Origin: an uncultured Lachnospiraceae bacterium
GTDB lineage: Bacteria; Bacillota; Clostridia; Lachnospirales; Lachnospiraceae
Assembly (NCBI GenBank): GCA_900539175.1
Contig: UQAW01000003.1
Location: forward strand, 37,094 to 101,093
Direction of reading: 5' to 3'
DNA length: 64,000 nucleotides
Shown piece after piece: positions 16,792 to 25,066 of the stretch. The notes beneath the pieces were generated by a model. The model was given only the letters and a program-made list of their open reading frames with translations. It was not told where the DNA came from and did not search any database. Numbering within the stretch: position 1 is the stretch's first letter; each line of letters begins with the position of its first letter. A program made the translations under genes and the position numbers.

Positions 16792-16836
16792 GCAAATGAG
16801 GGGAGTTCACGATGTCTGTGAACTCCTCTCATTTGC
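16792..16836 (-). terminator. Terminator overlapping the end of the M23 peptidase gene
   Basis: GCAAATGAGGGGAGTTCAC and its near-perfect complement form a 19-bp stem around a 7-base loop. The stop codon of the peptidase gene lies inside the hairpin, so the last codons are part of the terminator. Confidence 0.75.
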
Positions 16837-17907
16837 TGCAGGGTCTTTTATTTCATAGACTCTGTTGTAGTCTTTGGTTTCCGGATCTTTGCAGGTTTCG
16901 GAGCGGTTTTGTGCCAGAAAACGAGTCAGCTGATAGCAGTCGATCCAGATTTCGTTATTCCCGTCTTTCTGTGATTCGTCAAAAATCAATTGTAAGCCCC
17001 AGTGAAGATGAACCGTTTCGATATTGTTTACATTTTCAGTGGAACTGTATCCGGTATGCCCCATATAACCGATCACATCACCGGCCTGTACGATACTTCC
17101 TTCTTTCAGTGTCTGATAGTAAGGAAAATTCTGGCGTAGATGTGCATAGTAATAGTACCGTTTTTTATCAAAACTTCGGATACCGATCCGCCATCCGCCA
17201 TACTGATTCCAGCCAAGTGCTTCTACATAACCAGATTCTATCGCTGTAATTGGAGTACCAATCTGTCCCATCATATCATGTCCAAGATGAGGTCTGCTGT
17301 ATCCATAGGCCCGTGGTTTTCCGAAATCATCATAATCATAGTATTCGAACCCTTTTGCAATAGGAGAAAATGCTTTTAAGCCGTATTTGGTTTCCCAGGT
17401 TTTTTCACCGTTTTCCCCATCAATCTGAATTTCATAGGTTCCAACCATACCGTCAAGTACTGCTGTATAGGCTTCCAGATAGTAGGAATAATATTTCTTA
17501 TCTTTGGTCATCTCTTCCAGTGTGGTTTCATGATTGATCAGAATTTCTGCTATGGTATCCATATCAGAAGAATGATAATCAGAAAAATCTCCCCCGTTTC
17601 TGCAGGCGAGATAGGCAAGCAGAGAGATCCAGTGTAATTCCACTTCCTGTCCGTGCGTTTTTACATCCCACAGATAGGCATCTTCCAAAGCCTGATAGCA
17701 GACGTTGAAGTCCACCCATTTTATGTAATCTTTCTGTTCGTTTTCCGTGTCCTGTTGTTCAAGATCGCTTACTTCCGAGTGTACGAAGACAGGGAAATTC
17801 AGGTTCTTAAGTGTATTGCCGATTCCAATGCACCCCAGGAGAAATCCGGACCCGAGGATCAGTACAATTCTTTTTTTCTTCCAATATTTTTTCAAACAGC
17901 TCTCCAA
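16807..17907 (-). CDS. Membrane-anchored M23 (LytM-type) metallopeptidase
   Basis: A 366-aa cell-wall endopeptidase or related zinc protein. One N-terminal membrane segment (RIVLILGSGFLLGCIGIG) anchors it, with the bulk outside. The M23 domain lies at about residues 225-320, with zinc ligands in GYSRPHLGHD and VHLHWG, so both family motifs (HxxxD and HxH) are intact. The region before it (60-200) is a helical domain I do not recognise. The gene follows Sir2 after 52 bases on the same strand and probably shares its transcript. A spore-related role is possible but unsupported. Confidence 0.86.
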   Translation of the reverse strand: MESCLKKYWKKKRIVLILGSGFLLGCIGIGNTLKNLNFPVFVHSEVSDLEQQDTENEQKDYIKWVDFNVCYQALEDAYLWDVKTHGQEVELHWISLLAYLACRNGGDFSDYHSSDMDTIAEILINHETTLEEMTKDKKYYSYYLEAYTAVLDGMVGTYEIQIDGENGEKTWETKYGLKAFSPIAKGFEYYDYDDFGKPRAYGYSRPHLGHDMMGQIGTPITAIESGYVEALGWNQYGGWRIGIRSFDKKRYYYYAHLRQNFPYYQTLKEGSIVQAGDVIGYMGHTGYSSTENVNNIETVHLHWGLQLIFDESQKDGNNEIWIDCYQLTRFLAQNRSETCKDPETKDYNRVYEIKDPAANERSSQTS

Positions 17908-17959
17908 TATTAGGAAATCTCATTTTATATTTACGCTGTTTTGTAAATAATATGAATGT

Positions 17960-18700
17960 TCAGAATGGATTTACAAGTCGGGGCAGCACATTCTCGGGTT
18001 TGTCCAGGATCACCAGATCAGCACGATAATCCTGATGGTGGGGTTCCTTATGGATGAGTACAAGGTTGCTGCCGCTGAAATACTTGATATAGTGGTGAAA
18101 AACATCTGACTCCAGAGTGGTTCCAAGCAAAAGAAGAGTGTCTGCTTTTTCAACCTCCAATGCAGTTCTTGTCATAATCTGACTGTCAAGCATCTCGCCG
18201 TAAAGCAGAAGCTTGGGGCGGATTGTATAGCCGCAGGATTCACAGCGGGGCACTTTCTCGGAGTTGAGCACGTAATCTTTGGCGTAGATACGTTGGCAAT
18301 GAGGACAGATGAAGTGATTGGCTGTTCCGTGAAGGTGAATCACATTCTGGCATCCTGCTTTTGTATCCAGCTCAAAAACGTTCGTTGTAATAATGCACTT
18401 GAGAAGCCCCAGACGTTCCAGTTCTGCCATTGCATAAGAGGATGGACCGGGGGTCAGGTTTAAAGTGAGCATTTCCTCTTTGAAAAATTCATAAAATTTT
18501 TCAGGTCTCGTGTTAAAATAAGCGCTGGTATAGATATATTCCGGGGATACTCCATATTTTTCTTCGATTTCATAGCTGTAATTTGGAGATTTCAGGCTGG
18601 AGAGACCGCATTCTTTCAGCATACCAGAACCGCACAAGGCTACGGTATGAGTGCTGTTGTTAAGGATTTGTTTTAGATAGGAAAGCTTGTCCATCGACAT
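17960..18700 (-). CDS. Divergent Sir2-family (sirtuin-like) protein
   Basis: 246 aa. Recognisable sirtuin features are the catalytic His in VIHLHGTANHF, the zinc site CPHC...CESC, RPKLLLYGEML (family RPxVVxFGE) and GTTLESDVF (family GTSL). The NAD-binding motifs are altered: the usual GAGIS...GIPDFR region reads CGSGMLKECGLSS, and the usual TQNID reads TTNVFE. Similar variants are known to me from Clostridia, so this may be a functional branch with changed activity. GAGGTG precedes the ATG. It is probably cotranscribed with the M23 peptidase. Confidence 0.8.
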   Translation of the reverse strand: MSMDKLSYLKQILNNSTHTVALCGSGMLKECGLSSLKSPNYSYEIEEKYGVSPEYIYTSAYFNTRPEKFYEFFKEEMLTLNLTPGPSSYAMAELERLGLLKCIITTNVFELDTKAGCQNVIHLHGTANHFICPHCQRIYAKDYVLNSEKVPRCESCGYTIRPKLLLYGEMLDSQIMTRTALEVEKADTLLLLGTTLESDVFHHYIKYFSGSNLVLIHKEPHHQDYRADLVILDKPENVLPRLVNPF

Positions 18701-19092
18701 AAAAACACCTCGTTTCTTTTGAAAGAATAAATTTTCTCTTGTTTTGCTTGTGATGACATTATTATGCTATAATAAAGGAGAAAATTCATCAAAATTCTTA
18801 TAAAAATTTAAAAAATATTATATTGTTGTAGACATAACAGAAAAAAGATAAATTTACAGAAAAGTCTTTTATTGCTTCTGTAAATGGTATATACTTACAA
18901 TATAGTAAGTAAACGGACTCCATGACCCTGCGTGTGCCAGCACACTCCGGTTCATGGCTGCTGTCCGGGACTTTCATAGAAAGGTATTACAAGGAGATGA
19001 TCGTTTCATGATTTTCAGAACATTTGTAGGAGCAATAGACAGGGTGTAATGACAGAAGCAGGGATTCATAAGAATGAATAGGAGGGAGTTCT
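18701..19092. other. 392-bp intergenic region between Sir2 and PPK2 genes
   Basis: The region is AT-rich with several TATAAT-like strings and should hold both divergent promoters, but I cannot assign -35/-10 pairs with confidence. A hairpin at 18918-18957 has CCATGACC/GGTTCATGG outer and GTGTG/CACAC inner stems, and no T tract. No open frame is credible here. Confidence 0.5.
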
Positions 19093-20649
19093 ATGCTGGA
19101 ACAAATTGATTTGACCAAAAAGATGACGAAGAAGGACTTTAAAGAGCGTATGGAGGTGTTGGAACCCGAATTGGGGCGTCTTCAGCGGAGATGCAAAGAA
19201 CTGGGGATTCCGGTTATGGTCGTCTTTGAAGGGTTTGGTGCGGCGGGGAAAGGGTATCAGATCAGCAGATTGATACGTGCGTTGGATCCCCGGGGATTTT
19301 CTGTGTATGCGGTTGGAAAGGAGACAGAAGAGGAACGTATGCACCCGTTCCTGTGGCGTTTCTGGACAAAGACACCTGCAAAAGGACAATTTGCACTTTA
19401 TGACCGGAGCTGGTATCGAAAAGTACTGATTGATCGGTTTGATAAAGTTACACCGAAGAGTCAGCTTGCTTCTGCCTATGAGGAAATCAATTCTTTTGAA
19501 CGGCAGTTGGCTGATGGAGGCACGGTGTTGATAAAACTATTTCTCTGTATTTCAAAGAAGGAACAGAAAAAAAGATTTCAAAAACTGCAGGATTCACCAT
19601 TCAGTGCATGGCGGGTGACGAAGGATGACCTGAAGCGTAATCACCAGTTCGATGAGTATAAGCAGATGAATGATGAAATGTTGGAAAAGACGGATACCGA
19701 CTATGCCCACTGGACGTTGATTGAATCTATGGATCGGGAATTTGCCACAGCAAAAATCTATACGGCAGTGATTACAACACTTCAGGCGGCAGTTCAAAAA
19801 AAGGATACACAGCTTGCTGAAAAATCAGTCCGGAAAACAAGGCGGGTAAAAAAAGAGGAAGAACAACCGGCAGCAGAGCCGATACAGAAAGATGAGGTGC
19901 TTCGGACCTCCAGTCTTCAGAATGTAGATTTGTCTCTGAAATTGACACAGGCTCAGTATAAGAAAAAGTTATCGGAGCTGCAAAGTGAGATTGCAAGACT
20001 TCACGGGGAATTGTATCGGCGGAGAATTCCTATGGTAATCGGGTTTGAAGGCTGGGATGCCGGAGGAAAGGGCGGTGCCATCAAACGTCTGACAGAAACC
20101 ATGGATCCGCGCGGTTATCAGGTAAATCCTGTATCTGCACCAAATGACATAGAGAAAGTGCATCATTATCTCTGGCGCTTCTGGCAGCATATGCCGAAGG
20201 ATGGTCATATTGCCGTCTTTGACCGAACGTGGTACGGAAGAGTAATGGTGGAGCGTATTGAAGGTTTCTGCAGTGAGCATGAGTGGCAGCGTGCTTATCA
20301 GGAGATCAATGATATGGAGAAAAATCTCCATCAACACGGGGCAATTGTTTTGAAATTCTGGATGCAGATTGATAAGGATGAGCAGGAACGCCGTTTCAGA
20401 GAAAGGATGGAGAACCCTGAAAAACAATGGAAGATTACGGATGAAGACTGGAGAAACCGGGAAAAGTGGGAACTCTATGAGACGGCAGTGGATGAAATGC
20501 TGGTTCGAACCTCTACCACATATGCTCCGTGGATTATTGTGGAAGGGAATTGTAAATATTATGCCCGTATCAAAGTGCTTCAGTCAGTAGTGGATGCTGT
20601 ACATCAGCGTTTGTCAGCTGAACAGAAGGCGGAAGAAGAGAAAAACTAA
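19093..20649 (+). CDS. pap: Polyphosphate:AMP phosphotransferase (two-domain PPK2)
   Basis: Uses polyphosphate to phosphorylate nucleotides; the two-domain class typically makes ADP from AMP. The 518 residues hold two PPK2 domains joined by a charged linker (about 240-275). Domain 1 has the Walker-A-like GFGAAGKG and lid motif DRSWYRKVL. Domain 2 has GWDAGGKGGAIKRL and DRTWYGRVMVER. The Walker Asp seen in domain 2 (WDAGGKG) is Gly in domain 1 (FGAAGKG), so domain 2 is probably the catalytic one. GGAGGG precedes the ATG. No ppk1 or exopolyphosphatase is adjacent. Confidence 0.92.
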   Translation: MLEQIDLTKKMTKKDFKERMEVLEPELGRLQRRCKELGIPVMVVFEGFGAAGKGYQISRLIRALDPRGFSVYAVGKETEEERMHPFLWRFWTKTPAKGQFALYDRSWYRKVLIDRFDKVTPKSQLASAYEEINSFERQLADGGTVLIKLFLCISKKEQKKRFQKLQDSPFSAWRVTKDDLKRNHQFDEYKQMNDEMLEKTDTDYAHWTLIESMDREFATAKIYTAVITTLQAAVQKKDTQLAEKSVRKTRRVKKEEEQPAAEPIQKDEVLRTSSLQNVDLSLKLTQAQYKKKLSELQSEIARLHGELYRRRIPMVIGFEGWDAGGKGGAIKRLTETMDPRGYQVNPVSAPNDIEKVHHYLWRFWQHMPKDGHIAVFDRTWYGRVMVERIEGFCSEHEWQRAYQEINDMEKNLHQHGAIVLKFWMQIDKDEQERRFRERMENPEKQWKITDEDWRNREKWELYETAVDEMLVRTSTTYAPWIIVEGNCKYYARIKVLQSVVDAVHQRLSAEQKAEEEKN

Positions 20650-20695
20650 AGAAAGAATGCCGCTCATTAATATTTTATAAAGTCGTCGGGAATTG

Positions 20696-20724
20696 TTGAC
20701 TTCCGAAAAAAAGATGCGTATTAT
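20696..20724 (+). promoter_or_regulatory. Promoter of ftsH
   Basis: TTGACT, 17-base spacer, TATTAT, 35 bases before the start codon. Confidence 0.82.
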
Positions 20725-20758
20725 TCATAAGTAAGAGAACTGTGAAGGGAGGCAGCAT

Positions 20759-22612
20759 ATGAAAGAAGTGAAATCACCGAAGAAGCCGATGGCTTTTTAT
20801 TATCTTGTAGCCATTGTAGCCATACTTCTGATGAATGCATTGTTTTTTCCAAAAGTTTTGGAACGGCAGGTGAAAGAAGTTGATTACGGTGTCTTTAAAG
20901 AGATGATAAGGGAAGGTGATATCGGTGCCGTACAGATTGAGAAGGATGATAAAATCACATTCACGGATAAATCCGGAGAAAATTATTATAAAACAGGATA
21001 TCTGGAGGATGCGGATCTGATTTCTCAATTGGAGGAAAAGGGGATTTCCAGATACGGAACCCCGATTGTGGAGAAAGCTTCTCCGATTCTTACGTTTTTG
21101 ATTTCCTGGCTTTTGCCGATTGTGCTTATGATTGCGGTGGGACAGCTGTTGATGCGCCAATTGACAAAGAAGATGGGCGGAGGCATGGGAAATGCCATGA
21201 GTTTCGGCAAAAGTAATGCGAAAATTTATGTACAGTCGGAGACCGGTATTAAGTTCCGCGATGTAGCCGGCGAAGATGAGGCCAAGGAGGTTTTGCAGGA
21301 AATTGTAGATTTTCTGCATAATCCGCAGAAGTATACGGAAATCGGTGCCAAGATGCCGAAAGGAGCACTGTTGGTGGGACCTCCGGGAACCGGTAAAACA
21401 TTACTTGCAAAAGCTGTGGCAGGCGAGGCAAATGTTCCGTTCTTTTCCATCTCAGGTTCTGAATTTGTAGAGATGTTTGTGGGTATGGGCGCCGCCAAGG
21501 TTCGTGATCTTTTTAAACAGGCGAATGACAAAGCTCCTTGTATTGTATTCATTGATGAGATTGATACAATTGGTAAAAAGCGTGACGGCGGCGGATTCAG
21601 CGGAAATGATGAACGTGAGCAGACGCTGAATCAGCTGCTGACAGAGATGGATGGATTTGACGGGAAGAAAGGAGTGGTTATTCTTGCCGCCACCAATCGT
21701 CCGGAGTCCCTGGATCCGGCATTGCTGCGTCCGGGTCGTTTTGACCGCCGGGTTCCGGTGGAGCTTCCGGATCTGAAAGGTCGTGAGGAGATCCTGAAAG
21801 TACATGCAAAGAATATCCGGATCAGTGACAATGTGGATTTTGCATCCATTGCCCGGGCAGCTTCGGGTGCAAGCGGTGCAGAATTAGCCAATATGATTAA
21901 CGAGGGGGCCCTGCGGGCAGTCAGGGATGGACGGAAGTTTGTGACTCAGGCTGATCTGGAAGAGAGCGTGGAAGTTGTCATAGCCGGATATCAGAAGAAG
22001 AATAAAATTCTTTCGGATAAGGAAAAACTGATCGTTTCTTATCATGAAGTAGGACATGCGCTTGTGGCTGCTTTGCAGACGCACTCTGCACCGGTTACCA
22101 AAATTACGATTATTCCAAGAACATCGGGCGCATTGGGATATACGATGCAGGTAGATGAGGAAGATCATAATCTGATGTCGAAAGAGGAATTAGAGAACAG
22201 GATTGCAACATTTACCGGAGGACGTGTGGCGGAGGATCTGGTATTTCATTCTGTCACCACCGGTGCATCCAATGATATCGAGCAGGCGACAAAGATGGCT
22301 CGTGCTATGATTACCCGGTTCGGCATGAATGACGAAATCGGAATGGTTGCTTTTGAGACGGTAAATAATCCATATTTGGGAAATGATACGACTCTGATGT
22401 GTTCAGAGCAGACGGCATCTGAGATTGATAAAAAGGTAATTCAGGTTGTGGGACAGGCATATGAGAAGGCGGAGCATCTGCTGAAAGAGAATATGGCGAA
22501 GTTACATGAACTGGCAAAATTTTTGTATGAGAAGGAAACGATTAACGGGGAGGAATTTATGGAAATTCTTCAAAGAGAGCCGGAGAAATTGACTTCTTTA
22601 ACAAAAGAATAA
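20759..22612 (+). CDS. ftsH: ATP-dependent zinc metalloprotease FtsH
   Basis: Membrane-bound AAA+ protease that degrades damaged and regulatory membrane proteins. 617 aa with two membrane segments (about 13-30 and 108-130) flanking a small extracytoplasmic domain. The AAA module has Walker A GPPGTGKT at 207-214, and the arginine-finger region GRFDRRVPV. The peptidase site is HEVGH (His429, Glu430, His433), with the third ligand region SNDIEQAT. GGGAGG lies before the ATG. It has its own promoter and terminator. Confidence 0.96.
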   Translation: MKEVKSPKKPMAFYYLVAIVAILLMNALFFPKVLERQVKEVDYGVFKEMIREGDIGAVQIEKDDKITFTDKSGENYYKTGYLEDADLISQLEEKGISRYGTPIVEKASPILTFLISWLLPIVLMIAVGQLLMRQLTKKMGGGMGNAMSFGKSNAKIYVQSETGIKFRDVAGEDEAKEVLQEIVDFLHNPQKYTEIGAKMPKGALLVGPPGTGKTLLAKAVAGEANVPFFSISGSEFVEMFVGMGAAKVRDLFKQANDKAPCIVFIDEIDTIGKKRDGGGFSGNDEREQTLNQLLTEMDGFDGKKGVVILAATNRPESLDPALLRPGRFDRRVPVELPDLKGREEILKVHAKNIRISDNVDFASIARAASGASGAELANMINEGALRAVRDGRKFVTQADLEESVEVVIAGYQKKNKILSDKEKLIVSYHEVGHALVAALQTHSAPVTKITIIPRTSGALGYTMQVDEEDHNLMSKEELENRIATFTGGRVAEDLVFHSVTTGASNDIEQATKMARAMITRFGMNDEIGMVAFETVNNPYLGNDTTLMCSEQTASEIDKKVIQVVGQAYEKAEHLLKENMAKLHELAKFLYEKETINGEEFMEILQREPEKLTSLTKE

Positions 22613-22618
22613 AGTGAG

Positions 22619-22653
22619 AAAACATCCGGCTGTATTTGGGCGGATGTTTTTTC
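22619..22653 (+). terminator. Terminator of ftsH
   Basis: AAAACATCCG / CGGATGTTTTTT hairpin with a 12-base loop, 7 bases after the stop. Confidence 0.87.
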
Positions 22654-22794
22654 GTGAAAGGAAAAAGTATGATAATGAGGAGTTGTTACGAAAGTGTGAA
22701 AAAAGGGTAGAAAGGATTATTGAAAATAACGGATTCCGGATCGAAATTTCATGAAAAAAGTATAAATTTAGGGGTGTCGTATTTTAGAATTCTA

Positions 22795-22803
22795 TGATAT
22801 AAT
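22795..22803 (+). promoter_or_regulatory. Extended -10 promoter of the surface protein gene
   Basis: TGATATAAT is an extended -10 with a perfect core; the -35 region is weak. It lies about 80 bases before the start codon. Confidence 0.6.
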
Positions 22804-22882
22804 AAATGCCATGGAACGTTTTGTAATATAAATGTAATAAATTGTAAAATATTAAGTTTACATAAGAGGAGTAGCAGGGAGT

Positions 22883-24253
22883 ATGAGGAATAAGAAGATG
22901 AGGAATACGAAGGCGGCAGGGATTGTGCTTGCATTGGTGCTGACAATTTCCAATGTTTATCCGGTTATGGCAACATCGGCCGCCGGAGGAAAAATGCAGG
23001 AGCAAGTGCAGAGTGGGAAAAAGGAAGGAAAGGTTATTTTTCTTGATACCAAGGCTGGAAAGGATGAAGCGGACGGAGCTTCAGAGAAAAATGCGGTAAA
23101 ATCATTGGATCAGGCACTGAAACTGACAGGTGAGAAGGGCAGGATCATACTTTGTGGGGAGACAAAGTTGGATGAAGCGGAAAAGACAAAGATTCCCGCA
23201 GGAATTCAGGTTCAGACTTTAAAAAATTATCAGGACTCTCTGGTTGTGACAACACCGGAGGCAACGCCGACACCAGAGGCTGCAGCAACGCCGGAAGTGA
23301 CGCCGACACCGGAGGTTACGGCAGCACCGGAAGCGACGCCGACACCAGAGGCTACAGTAACGCCAACACCGGAGGTTACAGTAACGCCAACACCAGAGGT
23401 TACGGTAACACCAACACCACAGATTACACCTCAGCCGGGAGTGACACCGACACCGGAACCAACGGCAGGACCGGAAGATATGGAAATTCCGGAAGAAAGC
23501 CCGATTGTTTCAGACAACAATACGGAGGGGCAGCAGGAAAAAGATAAGCAGCAGGACGGTGGATTGGAAGAAGAGAGCACGGAAGATAAGAAGCAGGAGA
23601 ATGAGACGAAAGTAAGTGATATTGAAGACCAGCAAGTTGAAGAGAAGAAAATGATGGCACTTTCTGCAAATGTTGCTTATGAGTCTGAGAACGAAGGTGA
23701 CGAGACCAGTTCGGTGGATACAGAAGAAGAACGCACAGCAAAAGCAGCGGAAACGGCGAAAGAGGATCAATTGTCAGCGCTTGCCACAGCAGCTAATACA
23801 GCAGGATCCGGTAAACGTTCAATTGGAAGCATTCTGGTAGGGAATACAGATGATTTTTATCAGAGTGCCAGTGCAGGAAACAGCACAGGAAATAATAACA
23901 ATAGCTCTAATAAAGGGAATACTTCATCAGGCGGTGGAAGCAGTACATCAGGGAATGGAACGAAGTCTTCAAATAAGGGGAGTAATTCTGGCTCTTCCAC
24001 AACAAAAAAGAGTTCTTCCGGAAGTACTGCCAAGAAAGTGACAACACAGACGCCGTCGAGAACCTCAGGCAGGTCCAGAGCATATGTGAAGACCGGTGAT
24101 ACGAATCAGGTGCTGCCGCTTACTGTATCTTCTGTGATGGCATTGCTGATGGGTGTCTCACTTGCAGGAATGAAGATGGAAAGAAAGCGTAATTGTATGC
24201 GCGCGCAGGCAGCAGAAGAATGGAATACGTTCCATGAGGCATGCAGATTTTGA
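22883..24253 (+). CDS. Secreted Pro/Thr-rich surface protein with sortase-like C-terminus
   Basis: 456 aa, no known catalytic domain. A signal peptide (KAAGIVLALVLTISNVYPVMATSA) is followed by a short N-terminal domain (about 50-125; VIFLDTKAGKDEADG... resembles a right-handed-helix surface module start). Then come a repetitive PTPE/TVTP stalk (125-200), an acidic Glu/Gln stretch, and a Ser/Gly/Asn/Lys-rich low-complexity region (325-395). The C-terminus has VKTGDTNQ, a hydrophobic segment and RKR, like sortase signals of Lachnospiraceae, but an extra tail of about 20 residues follows. Probably a wall- or membrane-anchored spacer protein. Ligand unknown. Confidence 0.75.
   Translation: MRNKKMRNTKAAGIVLALVLTISNVYPVMATSAAGGKMQEQVQSGKKEGKVIFLDTKAGKDEADGASEKNAVKSLDQALKLTGEKGRIILCGETKLDEAEKTKIPAGIQVQTLKNYQDSLVVTTPEATPTPEAAATPEVTPTPEVTAAPEATPTPEATVTPTPEVTVTPTPEVTVTPTPQITPQPGVTPTPEPTAGPEDMEIPEESPIVSDNNTEGQQEKDKQQDGGLEEESTEDKKQENETKVSDIEDQQVEEKKMMALSANVAYESENEGDETSSVDTEEERTAKAAETAKEDQLSALATAANTAGSGKRSIGSILVGNTDDFYQSASAGNSTGNNNNSSNKGNTSSGGGSSTSGNGTKSSNKGSNSGSSTTKKSSSGSTAKKVTTQTPSRTSGRSRAYVKTGDTNQVLPLTVSSVMALLMGVSLAGMKMERKRNCMRAQAAEEWNTFHEACRF
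23251..23475 (+). repeat. In-gene Pro-Thr-Glu repeats
   Basis: Degenerate units coding TPEVTVTP / TPEATPTPE repeat about ten times, with 24-base perfect copies around 23355-23420. Such coding repeats can change length by slippage. Confidence 0.85.
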
Positions 24254-24268
24254 ACAATTCCTAACATA

Positions 24269-24297
24269 TTGTGAACAACCCTCCCATATAGTATAAA
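24269..24297 (+). promoter_or_regulatory. Promoter inside a terminator-like hairpin, upstream of the TIGR04086 gene
   Basis: TTGTGA, 17-base spacer, TATAAA. The -10 box lies in the loop of the 24279-24307 hairpin, so a transcript started here begins in the right arm and cannot form the hairpin. Confidence 0.72.
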
Positions 24298-24307
24298 TAT
24301 GGGAGGG
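24279..24307 (+). terminator. Hairpin ending the surface protein transcript and covering the next ribosome site
   Basis: Perfect 11-bp arms CCCTCCCATAT / ATATGGGAGGG with a 7-base loop, followed by ACTTTTTA. The right arm GGGAGGG is also the ribosome-binding site of the next gene, 7 bases before its ATG. Confidence 0.75.
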
Positions 24308-24314
24308 ACTTTTT

Positions 24315-24689
24315 ATGAATCAGACACAGCCGGTTGTACAAAAGATGTTACGTGTATTGAAAGCACTTCTGGCAGCATATCTATTGACTACTGTTTGTCT
24401 GATGATTCTTGCATTTCTTCTGCTGAAACTGGACTTGAATGAGGGGAATGTGAATATTGGAATCATCATAACGTATCTGCTGTCTTGTTTCCTCGGGGGC
24501 TTCATTTTGGGAAAGACCATGGGAAGGAGAAAATTTCTCTGGGGCATGGGGCTTGGTGCGGCTTATTTTGTGATAGCGCTGGTGATTTCAGCAATTGCAT
24601 ATCAGGGGATGCCCTCTGTAGCTACCCATGTGATCACTACGATGTTGCTCTGCGTCGGAGGAGGCATGGGAGGGGGAATGCTATCATAA
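24315..24689 (+). CDS. TIGR04086-type four-helix membrane protein
   Basis: 124 aa with four hydrophobic segments (about 17-37, 47-65, 74-94, 101-120) and a glycine-rich end (GGGMGGGMLS). Proteins of this family are found next to SCIFF genes in Clostridia, and this one lies 70 bases upstream of the SCIFF precursor. Its role is unknown; helping export or sensing of the peptide is a guess from position. Its ribosome site is embedded in the hairpin described above. Confidence 0.82.
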   Translation: MNQTQPVVQKMLRVLKALLAAYLLTTVCLMILAFLLLKLDLNEGNVNIGIIITYLLSCFLGGFILGKTMGRRKFLWGMGLGAAYFVIALVISAIAYQGMPSVATHVITTMLLCVGGGMGGGMLS

Positions 24690-24697
24690 AAAAACAC

Positions 24698-24726
24698 TTT
24701 AAAAATTGAGAAGGCTATGTTATAAT
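24698..24726 (+). promoter_or_regulatory. Promoter of the SCIFF precursor gene
   Basis: A weak -35 (TTTAAA) and an extended -10 (TGTTATAAT) with a 17-base spacer; the ATG follows about 33 bases after the -10 box. Confidence 0.75.
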
Positions 24727-24759
24727 CATATCTAGCTAAAATATAAGGAGGAACAAGCG

Positions 24760-24903
24760 ATGAAGCATATCAAAACTTTGAATACCAAAAGTTTACAGAA
24801 TACAGTGAAAAAAGGCGGATGCGGCGAATGTCAGACTTCCTGCCAGTCTGCATGCAAGACTTCTTGTACTGTAGGAAACCAGAGCTGCGAACATAAAAAC
24901 TGA
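24760..24903 (+). CDS. scfA: SCIFF ranthipeptide precursor
   Basis: 47 residues; too short for many gene finders. The leader MKHIKTLNTKSLQNTVKKGG is followed by a Cys-rich core with six cysteines (21, 24, 28, 32, 36, 43), the defining feature of SCIFF (six cysteines in forty-five residues). The partner radical SAM enzyme links Cys sulfur to Thr residues by thioether bonds; Thr26, Thr34 and Thr37 lie between the cysteines. AAGGAGG lies 8 bases before the ATG. SCIFF is nearly universal in Clostridia; its function is not established, with quorum or export signalling proposed. Confidence 0.95.
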   Translation: MKHIKTLNTKSLQNTVKKGGCGECQTSCQSACKTSCTVGNQSCEHKN

Positions 24904-24904
24904 T

Positions 24905-25047
24905 TATGCGACCAGACCCTGATTGGTCTGGTGACAGGTCTGTGGGAGAATTCCTGCAGACACGCTCTAGTGAACGGGACAGTACACTAGTAATAGAACG
25001 CAGAGAAAGAATCAATGTTCCCAGGCCGCAAGGTTATGGGAACATTG
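24905..25047 (+). promoter_or_regulatory. Structured spacer between SCIFF precursor and maturase genes
   Basis: Four hairpins follow each other: ACCAGACC/GGTCTGGT, GTCTG/CAGAC around GGGAGAATTCC, CTAGTG/CACTAG, and an 11-bp CAATGTTCCCA/TGGGAACATTG. No T tract follows any of them. The array may protect the short precursor mRNA and lower maturase translation, giving more substrate than enzyme. The segment ACACGCTCTAGTG (24960-24972) recurs inverted at 63945-63957. Confidence 0.6.
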
Positions 25048-25066
25048 TCTTGAAGGGAGAAGGCTT

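Noticed and set aside
23251..23475. Regular short repeats resembling a CRISPR array
   Set aside because: They are in frame, code for PTPE/TVTP units of a surface protein, and have no unique spacers of constant length.
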